Shown: positions 35,212 through 42,926 of the stretch, piece after piece
Layout of the letters: the number at the start of each line of letters is the position of its first letter
How positions within the stretch are numbered: the first letter of the stretch is position 1
Source of the DNA: Algoriphagus oliviformis
Lineage (GTDB): Bacteria > Bacteroidota > Bacteroidia > Cytophagales > Cyclobacteriaceae
NCBI RefSeq assembly: GCF_017254915.1
Contig: NZ_JAFKCT010000016.1
Span: 1-56,661 of the forward strand
Direction: 5' to 3'
DNA length: 56,661 nucleotides
The notes under the pieces: model-generated
What the model saw: the letters and a program-made list of their open reading frames with translations, nothing else
Told to the model about the DNA's origin: nothing
The model's database searches: none
Program-made: the position numbers and the translations under genes

Positions 35212-35433
35212 ATGACAGCTGACACCCTTCCGCTCAACAAATCCGGAAAAATTTTAGAGATATTGCCTTCCCCACTCAAGATCAACCTGATGGAACTGGG
35301 CTTCCTGCCGGGCAAAAAGATCACGCTCCAGCACCTGGCTCCCTCGGGCGGCCCCATGGCTTTCCGAATGGACGAAACTCTCCTGGCGCTTCGAAAATCC
35401 GAAGCTGCCCTGATCCGCGTCGAACAGATTTAA
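35212..35433 (+). CDS. feoA: FeoA-family ferrous iron transport protein
   Basis: This is a 73-residue cytoplasmic SH3-like protein of normal FeoA length. It contains the family features LMELGFLPGKKITLQHLAPSGG and a C-terminal ALRKSEAALIRVE. FeoA is needed for FeoB-mediated Fe(II) uptake, probably by interaction with FeoB. It is three bases upstream of feoB, so the two are translated from one message. The start ATG lies close to an exact Bacteroidota -7 box. Confidence 0.92.
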   Translation: MTADTLPLNKSGKILEILPSPLKINLMELGFLPGKKITLQHLAPSGGPMAFRMDETLLALRKSEAALIRVEQI

Positions 35434-35436
35434 TTC

Positions 35437-37569
35437 ATGGCCGAAACTACCCTTTCTCAAAAGACCCTCACCTCGAGGATTGCTCTGGTGGGCAACCCGA
35501 ATGTCGGCAAGTCCACGATCTTCAACTACCTGACCGGCCTCAACCAGAAAATCGGAAACTATCCAGGCGTCACCGTGGACAAAAAAACCGGCTCTGTCCA
35601 GATCAACGGCGAGAGCTTTGAGATCCTCGACCTTCCTGGGACGCACAGCCTTTTCCCCAACTCCGAAGACGAAATCATCGCCCATCGGGTGCTGAACCAT
35701 ACCCAGCTGGAGACCCGTCCCGACCATGTGCTCATGGTCATCGACTCCTCCCAGCTTTCCAGGGGATTGTTTCTCGCCTCCCAGCTGATCGACCTGGGGG
35801 TGAATCTGGCTATCATCCTCAACATGGCCGACTTGGCCCTGAAGAACAACATCGACATCAAGTCCTACGAGCTCTTCAGAGCGCTGGGCGTGCCCATCCT
35901 CTCCACCGATGCCCGAAACCAAAAGGGACTGGAGGAGGTCAAAAACCTGATCAGCCAGCGCAACTTCAGCAAGGCTCCCAACTTCATCGACATCCAGCAG
36001 GTGGTGCCGGTAGAGATGCTGGCTCAGGTCAAAGAGCGCTTTGCACTGGAAAACCACTACCAGGCCTATCAGATGATCCGCTTTGGCACCCGGGACAAGG
36101 CCGTCTCTGCCGAAAACCGAGCCTGGCTCGAAAACCTGGCCCAATCGGCCGATTTTGACCTGGAGGAAGCCCAACTCGAGGAGACCAAGATCCGCTACAA
36201 GAAGATCACCGAGATCGTCACCAAAGCGCTCACCAAAAAAACCGAACCCAAGCCCAAGTCCAACCTGGACAAGGTCTTCTTGCATCCCATACTGGGCTAT
36301 GCGGTCTTCCTGGGCATCCTCCTGCTGATATTCCAGACGATTTTCACCTGGGCCTCCTACCCCATGGATCTGATAGACGGACTCTTTGCCGACATCAGCG
36401 GCTGGGCGTCCTCGGCTTTGCCTGACGGGCCGCTCACGCGCCTGCTCTCGGAGGGGGTGATTCCCGGCGTCGGTGGGGTGGTGATCTTCATTCCCCAGAT
36501 CGCACTGCTGTTTGGCTTCCTGGCCATCTTGGAGGACACCGGCTACATGTCCCGGGTGGTATTCCTGATGGACCGATGGATGAGGCCTTTTGGCCTGCAT
36601 GGCAAAAGCATCGTCCCACTCGTCTCCGGAGTCGCCTGCGCCATCCCCGGCGTGATGGCGGCAAGAAACATCTCCAACTGGAAGGAGAAGATGATCACCA
36701 TCCTGATCACCCCGCTGATGAGCTGCTCGGCCCGACTCCCCGTGTACATCATCCTGATCGGACTCACCGTCCCCGACGAGGTGGTTTTGGGATTCATCAA
36801 CCTACAGGCCCTGGCCCTGCTGGGACTGTATCTGTTGGGAATCGTCGGCGTATTTGGGACAGCCTTCGTGTTGAAGTTTATCCTGAAAACCTCCGAAAAG
36901 AGTTTTCTTCTCTCCGAGCTTCCGCCCTACCGCATTCCTCGCTGGGGAGATGTGGGCATCACGATGTTTGAAAAGTCCAAGACCTTTGTGATGGAAGCGG
37001 GTAAGGTCATTTTGGCCATTTCCATCGTGCTGTGGGTACTTGCGTCCTATGGCCCACCCGCTACCATGGACCAAATCCGCCAAGAAGGCGAGGCCCGTCT
37101 GGAAAACGTGAGCGATGAGGAGCAGATCGCCTTGATAGAAGCGGAGACGAGCTCCCTGCTTTTGGAAAACTCCTTCATCGGAATCATGGGAAGAGCCATA
37201 GAGCCCGCGATCCGCCCCTTGGGCTACGACTGGAAGATCGGCATCGCGCTCATCACTTCCTTTGCCGCGCGAGAGGTGTTCGTGTCCACCATGGCCACGA
37301 TCTACAGCATAGGCGGGGACCTGGAGGATGAGCTCACCATCCGTGAGAAGCTTGCCCAGCAAATCAACGCCAACACGGGGGAAAAGACCTTCAATCTGGC
37401 CACCTCCTTTTCGTTGATGGTATTTTACGCATTCGCCATGCAGTGCATGAGCACCGTGGCCGTGGTGAAGCGGGAGACCAAAGGCTGGAAATGGCCTTTG
37501 ATCCAGACCCTTTACATGAGCGTGCTGGCCTATGTCGGCGCGCTGATCACTTACCAAATCCTATCTTAA
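35437..37569 (+). CDS. feoB: Ferrous iron transporter FeoB
   Basis: This is a 710-residue inner-membrane Fe(II) transporter with an N-terminal G-protein domain. G-motifs are complete: GNPNVGKS (20-27), NYPGVT (41-46), DLPG (65-68) and NMAD (129-132). A charged linker (about 225-285) follows, and then about eight to ten membrane helices with Gate-type segments (VSGVACAIPGVMAARNI, MSCSARLPVYIILIG). Conserved Cys residues in both segments are typical of FeoB and are thought to lie on the iron path. It lies between feoA and a tiny Cys-containing membrane protein gene and forms the core of an iron uptake operon. Confidence 0.97.
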   Translation: MAETTLSQKTLTSRIALVGNPNVGKSTIFNYLTGLNQKIGNYPGVTVDKKTGSVQINGESFEILDLPGTHSLFPNSEDEIIAHRVLNHTQLETRPDHVLMVIDSSQLSRGLFLASQLIDLGVNLAIILNMADLALKNNIDIKSYELFRALGVPILSTDARNQKGLEEVKNLISQRNFSKAPNFIDIQQVVPVEMLAQVKERFALENHYQAYQMIRFGTRDKAVSAENRAWLENLAQSADFDLEEAQLEETKIRYKKITEIVTKALTKKTEPKPKSNLDKVFLHPILGYAVFLGILLLIFQTIFTWASYPMDLIDGLFADISGWASSALPDGPLTRLLSEGVIPGVGGVVIFIPQIALLFGFLAILEDTGYMSRVVFLMDRWMRPFGLHGKSIVPLVSGVACAIPGVMAARNISNWKEKMITILITPLMSCSARLPVYIILIGLTVPDEVVLGFINLQALALLGLYLLGIVGVFGTAFVLKFILKTSEKSFLLSELPPYRIPRWGDVGITMFEKSKTFVMEAGKVILAISIVLWVLASYGPPATMDQIRQEGEARLENVSDEEQIALIEAETSSLLLENSFIGIMGRAIEPAIRPLGYDWKIGIALITSFAAREVFVSTMATIYSIGGDLEDELTIREKLAQQINANTGEKTFNLATSFSLMVFYAFAMQCMSTVAVVKRETKGWKWPLIQTLYMSVLAYVGALITYQILS

Positions 37570-37571
37570 GC

Positions 37572-37688
37572 ATGTGGCAGGAAATTGGCGTCGGTTTGTT
37601 GGTGCTTGGAGCCTTGGTCTTCTTGGGGAGAAAATATTTCCTCAAGTCCAAGAAGCAGCCGGGCTGTGACAAGTGTGCCAAGCCCTAA
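37572..37688 (+). CDS. FeoB-associated small Cys-containing membrane protein
   Basis: This is a 38-residue protein starting at the ATG two bases after the feoB stop codon. One membrane helix (about 5-21, IGVGLLVLGALVFLGRKYF) is followed by a basic stretch and the C-terminal motif CDKC. Its size, helix-plus-CxxC design and location directly after feoB fit the small FeoB-associated Cys-rich membrane proteins, whose exact role is unknown. A strong terminator follows at once, closing the operon. Confidence 0.8.
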   Translation: MWQEIGVGLLVLGALVFLGRKYFLKSKKQPGCDKCAKP

Positions 37689-37723
37689 AAAACCGGGAAT
37701 CCCCATGGATTCCCGGTTTTTTT
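37687..37723 (+). terminator. Terminator of the feo operon
   Basis: A 16-bp perfect stem (AAAAAACCGGGAATCC / GGATTCCCGGTTTTTT) closes on a CCAT loop, with the T-run inside the right arm. The next gene begins 14 bases later. Confidence 0.9.
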
Positions 37724-37736
37724 CTACTTTTCGACC

Positions 37737-39212
37737 ATGAGTAAGATCGCCCAGCAAAGCATCCAAACCACCGTTTTTTCCTACCTGGGCGTAGTATTGG
37801 GCTACATCAATGTCCTCTGGCTCTACCCCTTTGCGCTGGACGCCACCGAGTTGGGCACCTTTCGGACCATACAGGACCTCGGGCTGCTCTTCGTACCCTT
37901 TGCCCAGCTGGGTGTGGGCCACGGCATCACCCGCTTCTTCCCCCAGCTCGAGCAAAACCAATCCGCTTTTCTTTTCTACAGCCTCACGTTCTCCCTTTTT
38001 GGGTTCATCGCGGTCTCTGCTATCTTCTTTGGGCTGCAAGACCAGGTAGTCGGCTTGTTTGCCGCCAACTCACCGGAGGTGATCAACTTTCTGGGAATCG
38101 TCCTGTTGATCACGCTCTTTGCGCTGCTCAGCAGTGTCCTGGACGCCTACGGCAGGTCTTACCTCAAAGTCGCCGTGCCGACCTTTTTCCGGGAGGTATT
38201 CCTGAGGTTGCTGACTTCTGTCCTGGTGGCCGTGTACCTGCTGGACTGGATCAGCTTTGGGCAGGTGATGCAGGGACTCGTCGTGGTGTATGGGCTGGCG
38301 TTTTTTGGAGTATGGGGCTATTTGGCTTGGCTGGGAAAAATCCAGGTGGACTTCAACTGGAAAAGCTTTCCCAAAGGCTTCCGCTCCTCTTTCGTCCGCT
38401 TCAGCCTGGTCACTTTTTTGGCGACAGCCGCATCCACCCTGATCATGAAGATCGACAGCATCATGGTCAGCTCCATGGTGAGCTTGGAGGCCAACGCCAT
38501 CTACTCCATCGCCTTCTACATGGCGCTGGTGGTGGAGCTGCCGCGGAGGGCCATCTCCCAAGTGGCCATGCCCGTGATCGCCGAGCATTTTGCAAAAAAC
38601 GAACTTTCGGCCATCAACCGCCTGTACCGGCAGATCTCCAACCGCCAGCTCTACATCTGTCTGCTGCTGTTTGCCTTGATCTGGTGCAACATCGACAGCA
38701 TCTACCATTTTGTGCCCAATCGGGAAATCTACCAAGCTGGCAAGTGGGTCGTCTTCTATATTGCGTTGGGAAAAATCTTCGACGTCGCCTTCTCGGTCAA
38801 CGGGGAGATCCTGGTCTTCTCCAACTATTACCGCTTCAACCTTTCGCTCACCATCGCGATGAGCCTGCTGATCATCGCGATCAACTATTGGCTGATTCCG
38901 GTCTTTGGGATAGAAGGCGCGGCCATAGGCTCCGCAGCGGTGATGCTTTCCTTCAATCTGGTGAAATACCTCTACCTCAACGTGCGCATGGACCTCTCTC
39001 CCTTCAGCGCCGAAACGGGAAAAATCCTGCTGGCGGGTCTGCCGGCGTTTGGCCTGATGTTTATGCAGACAGACTTTCTCCACCCCGTTTTGCTGATGGC
39101 GGTAAAGTCGATTTTGGTTTTGGGGATTTTCTTGGGAATGTCCTGGCTGCTGGGACTCGGCAGGGAAGAGTGGCAGTGGATCAGGGCGAGGTTAAAAAAG
39201 TCCGGGCCTTAG
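37737..39212 (+). CDS. Polysaccharide flippase (Wzx/MATE-like)
   Basis: This is a 491-residue inner-membrane protein with about twelve to fourteen hydrophobic helices, of the polysaccharide transporter (PST) branch of the MOP superfamily. Typical features are the N-terminal GYINVLWLYPFALDATELGTF, a central LATAASTLIMKIDSIMVS, and the helix-8 region YSIAFYMALVVELPRRAISQ with a charged pair. These proteins flip lipid-linked sugar units or other polar lipids. No glycosyltransferase or polymerase genes are nearby, so the substrate is unknown. It starts 14 bases after the feo terminator but is not functionally linked to iron uptake by anything visible. Confidence 0.9.
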   Translation: MSKIAQQSIQTTVFSYLGVVLGYINVLWLYPFALDATELGTFRTIQDLGLLFVPFAQLGVGHGITRFFPQLEQNQSAFLFYSLTFSLFGFIAVSAIFFGLQDQVVGLFAANSPEVINFLGIVLLITLFALLSSVLDAYGRSYLKVAVPTFFREVFLRLLTSVLVAVYLLDWISFGQVMQGLVVVYGLAFFGVWGYLAWLGKIQVDFNWKSFPKGFRSSFVRFSLVTFLATAASTLIMKIDSIMVSSMVSLEANAIYSIAFYMALVVELPRRAISQVAMPVIAEHFAKNELSAINRLYRQISNRQLYICLLLFALIWCNIDSIYHFVPNREIYQAGKWVVFYIALGKIFDVAFSVNGEILVFSNYYRFNLSLTIAMSLLIIAINYWLIPVFGIEGAAIGSAAVMLSFNLVKYLYLNVRMDLSPFSAETGKILLAGLPAFGLMFMQTDFLHPVLLMAVKSILVLGIFLGMSWLLGLGREEWQWIRARLKKSGP

Positions 39213-39296
39213 AGTGTTACAAACCTCCGTACTGACAAGATTTGAGCTGCCTGAAATCCGCAAACTTCCACTGTTATCCTGCGTTTTGTGCGAGGT

Positions 39297-39312
39297 CCCG
39301 ATAGCTATCGGG
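39297..39312. repeat. CCCGATAGCTATCGGG palindrome
   Basis: A 16-base perfect palindrome flanked by GAGGT and ATGAGG. It has no T-run and could serve as a protein-binding site or a remnant of a mobile palindromic repeat. Confidence 0.6.
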
Positions 39313-39614
39313 ATGAGGCCTGTTTTTGGAGAGGGCTTCACTCGTAATTGTAATTAAATTGTGAAGTTTGAACAAGTCGGCGGCCCGGACACCACAAATA
39401 TACGGGATCAAATCGGATGGGTTGGCCAATCCACCCAAGAAATAGGCAATCCATGGCCGGCAATTCCCCGCGATTGCCGCCGAAAAAAAAGACCCCCAAA
39501 TTTTATTTCCCCCCGAAACATTTTGAATCCGGTCAGGATGAGGAATTTAAGCGCCCACTTATCAAAATCGGAATTTTATTTTGCGAATTTCTCGATAGAT
39601 TATAGGTCTTCAAA

Positions 39615-39622
39615 TAACTTTG
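39615..39622 (+). promoter_or_regulatory. -7 box upstream of the Usp gene
   Basis: TAACTTTG matches TAnnTTTG exactly and lies 21 bases before the ATG at 39644. A TTG at 39581 is too far away for a standard -33 box. Confidence 0.4.
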
Positions 39623-39643
39623 CACCGCAAATCCTCGGCTACT

Positions 39644-40567
39644 ATGTACCTGATTAAGAAATTGATTGTTTGCCTCGATCAAACTCCCCTGGATCAAACC
39701 CTGATCGAGCACGCCGCATTCATCGCCAAAGTCAATCAGACCAAGAAGATCTACTTCACCAACGTGATCAAGAATCTCTCGATCCCCAAGGAGGTACTGG
39801 AGGAATTTCCCAACCTGATCGAAAACATGATCAACGAGCGCAAGGAAGCCATGGAAAAGATGGTGAACGAGTACTTGCCGGAGATCAAGGGACTGGCCAT
39901 CAGTTATGTGGTGAAGGAGGGCAATCTTTCCAAAAAAGTGCTGAAGCTGGCTGAGGAAAAATCCGCCGACATGATCCTGATCGGCAGAAAAGTCGAGCTT
40001 CCCGGGACCGGAGTAGCTTCGCAGAGACTCGCGCGCCGGGCCAGCTGCTCCCTGCTTATCGTGCCCGAGGGCTCCAAGCCAAGGATATCCAAACTGTTGG
40101 TTCCCAGTGATTTTTCGGACTACTCCAAAGATGCCCTCGAAGAAGCGATCATGATCGCTGCCAGGCACGGTGGACAGGCGGAGATCGTCTGCCAAAATGT
40201 ATTTACCGTGCCTACAGGCTACCATTTTACCGGCAAAAGCTACGAGGAGTTTACCGAGATCATGAAAATGCACGCCGAAATCAACTACCGGAAGTTCATC
40301 CGTAAGATCGACACCAAGGGCATCAAGATCACCCCGATCTACACCAAGGACGATGACGACGATCCCGTGCAGGAGATCGTGGCCAAGGCGATGGAGATCG
40401 AAGCAGACGCGATCATCATCGGAGCCAAAGGCCGCACCGCAGCGACGGCCCTGTTCATCGGCAGCATGGCGGAGCGCCTGATCCAGTTCAACGACAGCCT
40501 CCCACTGCTCGTGACCCGGCCAAAGGGCAAAAATGCCGGAATCCTCGACTATATCCTGGAAATCTGA
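39644..40567 (+). CDS. Tandem universal stress protein
   Basis: This 307-residue protein (starting MYLIKKLIVCLDQT) has two Usp domains. The first covers about 1-140 and ends with ADMILIGRKVELPG. The second covers about 145-300 and has KLLVPSDFSDYSKDALEEAI and the nucleotide-binding pattern ADAIIIGAKGRTAATALFIGSMAERLI. The second domain keeps the G-x2-G-x9-G(S/T)-like ATP motif better than the first. Tandem Usp proteins are common in this phylum and are linked to stress survival, with no assigned reaction. A TTG 24 bases upstream is an alternative start, but the ATG at 39644 fits the usual N-terminus. Confidence 0.9.
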   Translation: MYLIKKLIVCLDQTPLDQTLIEHAAFIAKVNQTKKIYFTNVIKNLSIPKEVLEEFPNLIENMINERKEAMEKMVNEYLPEIKGLAISYVVKEGNLSKKVLKLAEEKSADMILIGRKVELPGTGVASQRLARRASCSLLIVPEGSKPRISKLLVPSDFSDYSKDALEEAIMIAARHGGQAEIVCQNVFTVPTGYHFTGKSYEEFTEIMKMHAEINYRKFIRKIDTKGIKITPIYTKDDDDDPVQEIVAKAMEIEADAIIIGAKGRTAATALFIGSMAERLIQFNDSLPLLVTRPKGKNAGILDYILEI

Positions 40568-40632
40568 CGCAGCACAATCGGCGATGTCGGAGAACCTGAA
40601 TGCCGACATTGACAGAAGTCTGACACTTTTTT

Positions 40633-40659
40633 AAACCTTCTTTCATTCCCCAAGTCTAA
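40633..40659 (+). promoter_or_regulatory. Putative ECF promoter, sigma factor gene
   Basis: AAAC at 40633-40636 is followed after 12 bases by CCCAAGTCTAA (40649-40659), 10 bases before the sigma factor ATG. The same two blocks with the same spacing precede the next gene (41214-41240). GTCTAA resembles ECF-sigma -10 elements. Confidence 0.5.
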
Positions 40660-40669
40660 TGACCCGAGA

Positions 40670-41215
40670 ATGAACCAAACCGATCAACAAATACTGGAGC
40701 AGATCCGCTCTCCGTTTACCCGGGAGGTGGGCTTCAGGCAATTGATCGAAACCTATCAGCGGAAAGTCTACCACGTCATCCGCCGGATGGTCCTCATCCA
40801 CGAGGATGCCGATGACCTGACCCAAAACACCTTCATCAAAGCTTACCGCAACCTGGACAAGTTTGAAGGGAACTCCTCCCTCTTTACCTGGCTTTACCGG
40901 ATTGCGACCAATGAGTCCCTGAGTTTCTTGGAGAAAAAGAAAAAGCGCTTTTTCCTCTCCCTAGACGACCATCAGGAAAAGATGGAATCCTACCTCGATC
41001 AGCAGGGCGGGCTCAACGGAGACGACATTCAGCTCCGCCTCCAAAAGGCATTGCTCAAGCTTCCCGAGAAGCAACGACTGGTCTTTCATCTCAAATACCA
41101 GGAGGAACTGACCTACGAACAAATGGCCGAGATCACGGGCACCAGCGTGGGTGCGCTCAAGGCGAGCTATCACCACGCGGTCAAAAAAGTAGAACAATAT
41201 GTGCTTTCAGAGTAA
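40670..41215 (+). CDS. ECF-type RNA polymerase sigma factor
   Basis: This is a 181-residue sigma-70 family factor of the ECF class. Region 2 is about 25-95, with HEDADDLTQNTFIKAYRNLDKF (the DDLxQ motif) and SLFTWLYRIATNE. Region 4 is about 120-178, with LPEKQRLVFHLKYQEELTYE followed by a helix-turn-helix (AEITGTSVGALKASYHHAVKK). No region 1 or 3 is present. The next gene encodes a short protein with a membrane segment that could be an anti-sigma factor, then a Spy-like periplasmic protein. This points to envelope-stress sensing. A repeated motif before both of the first two genes suggests autoregulation. Confidence 0.93.
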   Translation: MNQTDQQILEQIRSPFTREVGFRQLIETYQRKVYHVIRRMVLIHEDADDLTQNTFIKAYRNLDKFEGNSSLFTWLYRIATNESLSFLEKKKKRFFLSLDDHQEKMESYLDQQGGLNGDDIQLRLQKALLKLPEKQRLVFHLKYQEELTYEQMAEITGTSVGALKASYHHAVKKVEQYVLSE

Positions 41216-41240
41216 ACTTTATCCTTGTACCCAAGTCTAA
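41214..41240 (+). promoter_or_regulatory. Putative ECF promoter, second gene of sigma operon
   Basis: AAAC at 41214-41217 and CCCAAGTCTAA at 41230-41240 repeat the spacing found before the sigma gene. The first block overlaps the sigma stop codon. The predicted transcript would start at or very near the ATG at 41247, giving a leaderless message. Confidence 0.45.
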
Positions 41241-41246
41241 CTCACG

Positions 41247-41606
41247 ATGAATCAACTGCCGAAACTCAAAGATTTCCAGGCGCCTGAGGGCTACTTCGAA
41301 CGCCTTCCCGACCAAATCCTGACCAGGGAAAAGGGGCGGAAGTTTTCCTTTCCCGTCCCCTACGCCGCCGCGGCCGCAGTCCTGATCGGATTGGGACTTG
41401 CCTGGCAGCTGGGATGGTTTAGCCCGGAGCCGCAGCTCCTGAGCCTGGACGAGGAAGCGCAGCTGTATATCGACAGCCAGGTCTGGACGGCCGAGGACGT
41501 CCTCACGCTGTCCGATGACCCCAATGCCCTGCTGGACCAGATCATCGCCGAGGAAATGCCCGTGTCCGATGATGTCTGGCTGGAAAACGAACTAACTTGG
41601 TTTTAA
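41247..41606 (+). CDS. Small single-pass membrane protein, possible anti-sigma factor
   Basis: This 119-residue protein has an N-terminal cytoplasmic part with FQAPEGYFERLPDQILTRE, a motif common in short Bacteroidota proteins encoded after ECF sigma genes. One membrane helix (about 34-55, YAAAAAVLIGLGLAWQLGW) and an acidic C-terminal part (EEAQLYIDSQVWTAEDVL, ending DDVWLENELTWF) follow. No zinc-binding HxxxCxxC anti-sigma motif is present. Position, topology and size suggest a regulator of the sigma factor, but this is inference. It lies between the sigma gene and a Spy-like gene, with gaps of 31 and 4 bases. Confidence 0.75.
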   Translation: MNQLPKLKDFQAPEGYFERLPDQILTREKGRKFSFPVPYAAAAAVLIGLGLAWQLGWFSPEPQLLSLDEEAQLYIDSQVWTAEDVLTLSDDPNALLDQIIAEEMPVSDDVWLENELTWF

Positions 41607-41610
41607 TCCT

Positions 41611-42042
41611 ATGAAAAAATACCTCCCTCTATCTATCGTACTCTTCCTTGGCCTCGTTTGGAATGCGCTGGCGCAAAGGCCACCCGTGGACCGGGAGAAA
41701 CTGGAAGCAGCAAGAATCGCCTTCATCACCACACGGATCGACCTCAAGCCTGAGCAGGCGGAAAAATTCTGGCCCATCTTCAACGAGTTTAGCGACTCTC
41801 GCGAAAACACCATGCGCCAAATGTCCGCCTTGGGCAAAGACCTCGAAAACATCAGCGAGGAAGAGGCCAAATCCAGAATCCAAAAACGCCTACAGCTCCA
41901 AGGCGAGCTGCTCAAGCAAGAGCAAAACTTCGTGGGTGCGGCTTCCAAAGTACTCAGCTCCAAGCAAATCCTGATGCTCAACAATATAGCCCGCGACTTC
42001 AACCGGCATCTCTATCAGCGTAGCCGGGACGAACGGAAGTAG
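41611..42042 (+). CDS. Spy/CpxP-like periplasmic protein
   Basis: This 143-residue protein has a signal peptide (1-21, ending ALAQ) and an almost wholly helical, charged body. It includes FITTRIDLKPEQAEKFWPIF, the LxPEQ motif with a following Trp that is typical of Bacteroidota Spy/CpxP-like or heavy-metal-sensor proteins, and QKRLQLQGELLKQEQNFVGA. Spy-type proteins are periplasmic chaperones or stress sensors. Four bases after the previous gene, it closes the sigma operon. A likely scheme, inferred only from order, is that the periplasmic protein reports envelope state to the membrane regulator, which frees the sigma factor. Confidence 0.85.
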   Translation: MKKYLPLSIVLFLGLVWNALAQRPPVDREKLEAARIAFITTRIDLKPEQAEKFWPIFNEFSDSRENTMRQMSALGKDLENISEEEAKSRIQKRLQLQGELLKQEQNFVGAASKVLSSKQILMLNNIARDFNRHLYQRSRDERK

Positions 42043-42104
42043 GCCCAAGCTAGGAAGGTCCATTTTATTTGGCTTTAGCTCTCTCTGGGGCTAAGCTGGA
42101 GCAG

Positions 42105-42140
42105 CAAAAAGGCCCCGAAATCACTTTCGGGGCCTTTTTG
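42105..42140. terminator. Bidirectional terminator, sigma operon / mscL
   Basis: A perfect 16-bp stem (CAAAAAGGCCCCGAAA / TTTCGGGGCCTTTTTG) closes on a TCAC loop between two convergent genes. A- and T-runs on both sides serve both directions. Confidence 0.92.
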
Positions 42141-42566
42141 TTATTGTTTTTTCAGCAGGTCTCTGATCTCCTCGAGCAGCTTCTCGGTAGGAGTAGGCCC
42201 CGGAGGCGGTGGCGGCGGCGCAGCTTCTGCCTCTTTCTTCCTGTTCATCCGGTTGATCCCTTTGATCGCCAAGAAAATCACAAATGCGATGATGATGAAG
42301 TCAACGACATTTTGGATAAACATCCCATAGTTGAGCGTCACGGCGGCGACCGCTTCTCCGGCGGCATCGACGGTCTCCTCTTTGAGCACCAGTTGCAGAT
42401 CTTTGAAATCCACTCCTCCTACCAGCAGGCCAATCGGAGGCATGACCACGTCGTTGACAAAAGACGACACGATCTTCCCAAAGGCACCGCCGATGATCAC
42501 ACCGACAGCAAGGTCTATGACATTGCCTTTGACGGCAAACTCTTTAAACTCTTTCAATAATCCCAT
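42141..42566 (-). CDS. mscL: Large-conductance mechanosensitive channel
   Basis: This 141-residue inner-membrane protein forms the pentameric emergency valve opened by membrane tension. The N-terminus MGLLKEFKEFAVKGNVIDLA and the pore helix VGVIIGGAFGKIVSSFVNDV are classic MscL. A second helix (about 82-100, FIQNVVDFIIIAFVIFLAIK) is followed by a poly-Pro linker (PPPPPPGPTPTEKLLEEIRD) and the cytoplasmic helix bundle. Length is normal. It stands alone, convergent with the sigma operon and divergent from the peptidase gene. Confidence 0.97.
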   Translation of the reverse strand: MGLLKEFKEFAVKGNVIDLAVGVIIGGAFGKIVSSFVNDVVMPPIGLLVGGVDFKDLQLVLKEETVDAAGEAVAAVTLNYGMFIQNVVDFIIIAFVIFLAIKGINRMNRKKEAEAAPPPPPPGPTPTEKLLEEIRDLLKKQ

Positions 42567-42707
42567 AAAGTATAAGGTTGGTTGAAGTATAGATCAATAT
42601 TCTGAAAATTACGCTCATGTGCAACAGCCCCTTCAAATTTCATGATGGTAAAGACAAAAATCCGCGATGGAATGGAAAACTTTGAACCATGCCCATTGAT
42701 TTTTGAT

Positions 42708-42715
42708 TAACCTTG
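42708..42715 (+). promoter_or_regulatory. -7-like box displaced from the peptidase gene
   Basis: TAACCTTG has seven of eight matches to TAnnTTTG. Without the inserted element at 42726-42919 it would lie about 17 bases before the ATG at 42927; it is now about 210 bases away. Confidence 0.4.
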
Positions 42716-42919
42716 CAACAAAATCTGATTATCCGTTTTTATGCCAGTAGGCAAAGTGACAATCTGAAGGAATGCTAAAATTGGGGCTTTGCCCTACTTC
42801 GGTCTTCGGTCATCGCCTGCCCGACGTGTCGGGGTCTTCCAGCCTGTCTGCTCAGGCAGGCCGGGTGAAGAAGTAAATTCGCTTACTGGTAAGATTGCGG
42901 ATAATCATGCAACAAAATC
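42714..42919. mobile_element. MITE-like element with 12-bp direct repeats
   Basis: The 12-base word TGCAACAAAATC occurs at 42714-42725 and 42908-42919 and flanks 182 bases (42726-42907). The ends of the insert are inverted repeats. Left is TGATTATCCG, 8 bases, CCAGTAGGC; right, read in reverse complement, is TGATTATCCG, 8 bases, CCAGTAAGC. The interior has GCCTGCCCGAC-type and CCTGCCTGAGCAGG-type palindromes and no gene. This is the structure expected of a small non-autonomous transposable element with a target duplication. Confidence 0.65.
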
Positions 42920-42926
42920 ACCCTGC

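Larger units (their letters stand above)
39213..39643. other. Intergenic region between flippase and Usp genes
   Basis: This 431-base gap has no supportable gene. It contains the perfect palindrome CCCGATAGCTATCGGG near 39297-39312, a word I associate with dispersed Bacteroidota intergenic repeats, and an AT-rich stretch before the Usp promoter. Confidence 0.6.
42567..42926. other. Intergenic region, mscL / S9 peptidase
   Basis: This 360-base region contains no supportable gene of its own. It holds a -7-like box at 42708-42715 and a 182-bp MITE-like insertion flanked by 12-bp direct repeats, both listed separately. The 42567-42707 part is AT-rich with nothing further visible. Confidence 0.6.

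Noticed and set aside
34973..35215. 80-codon frame upstream of feoA
   Set aside because: Overlaps the feoA promoter and the first codon of feoA, and has no family character.
35254..36600. 448-codon open frame on the minus strand inside feoB
   Set aside because: Shadow of feoB: low-complexity, His/Gly-rich and without recognisable domains.
39361..39657. 98-codon frame before the Usp gene
   Set aside because: Runs through AT-rich intergenic sequence and over the Usp promoter and start, with no recognisable domain.
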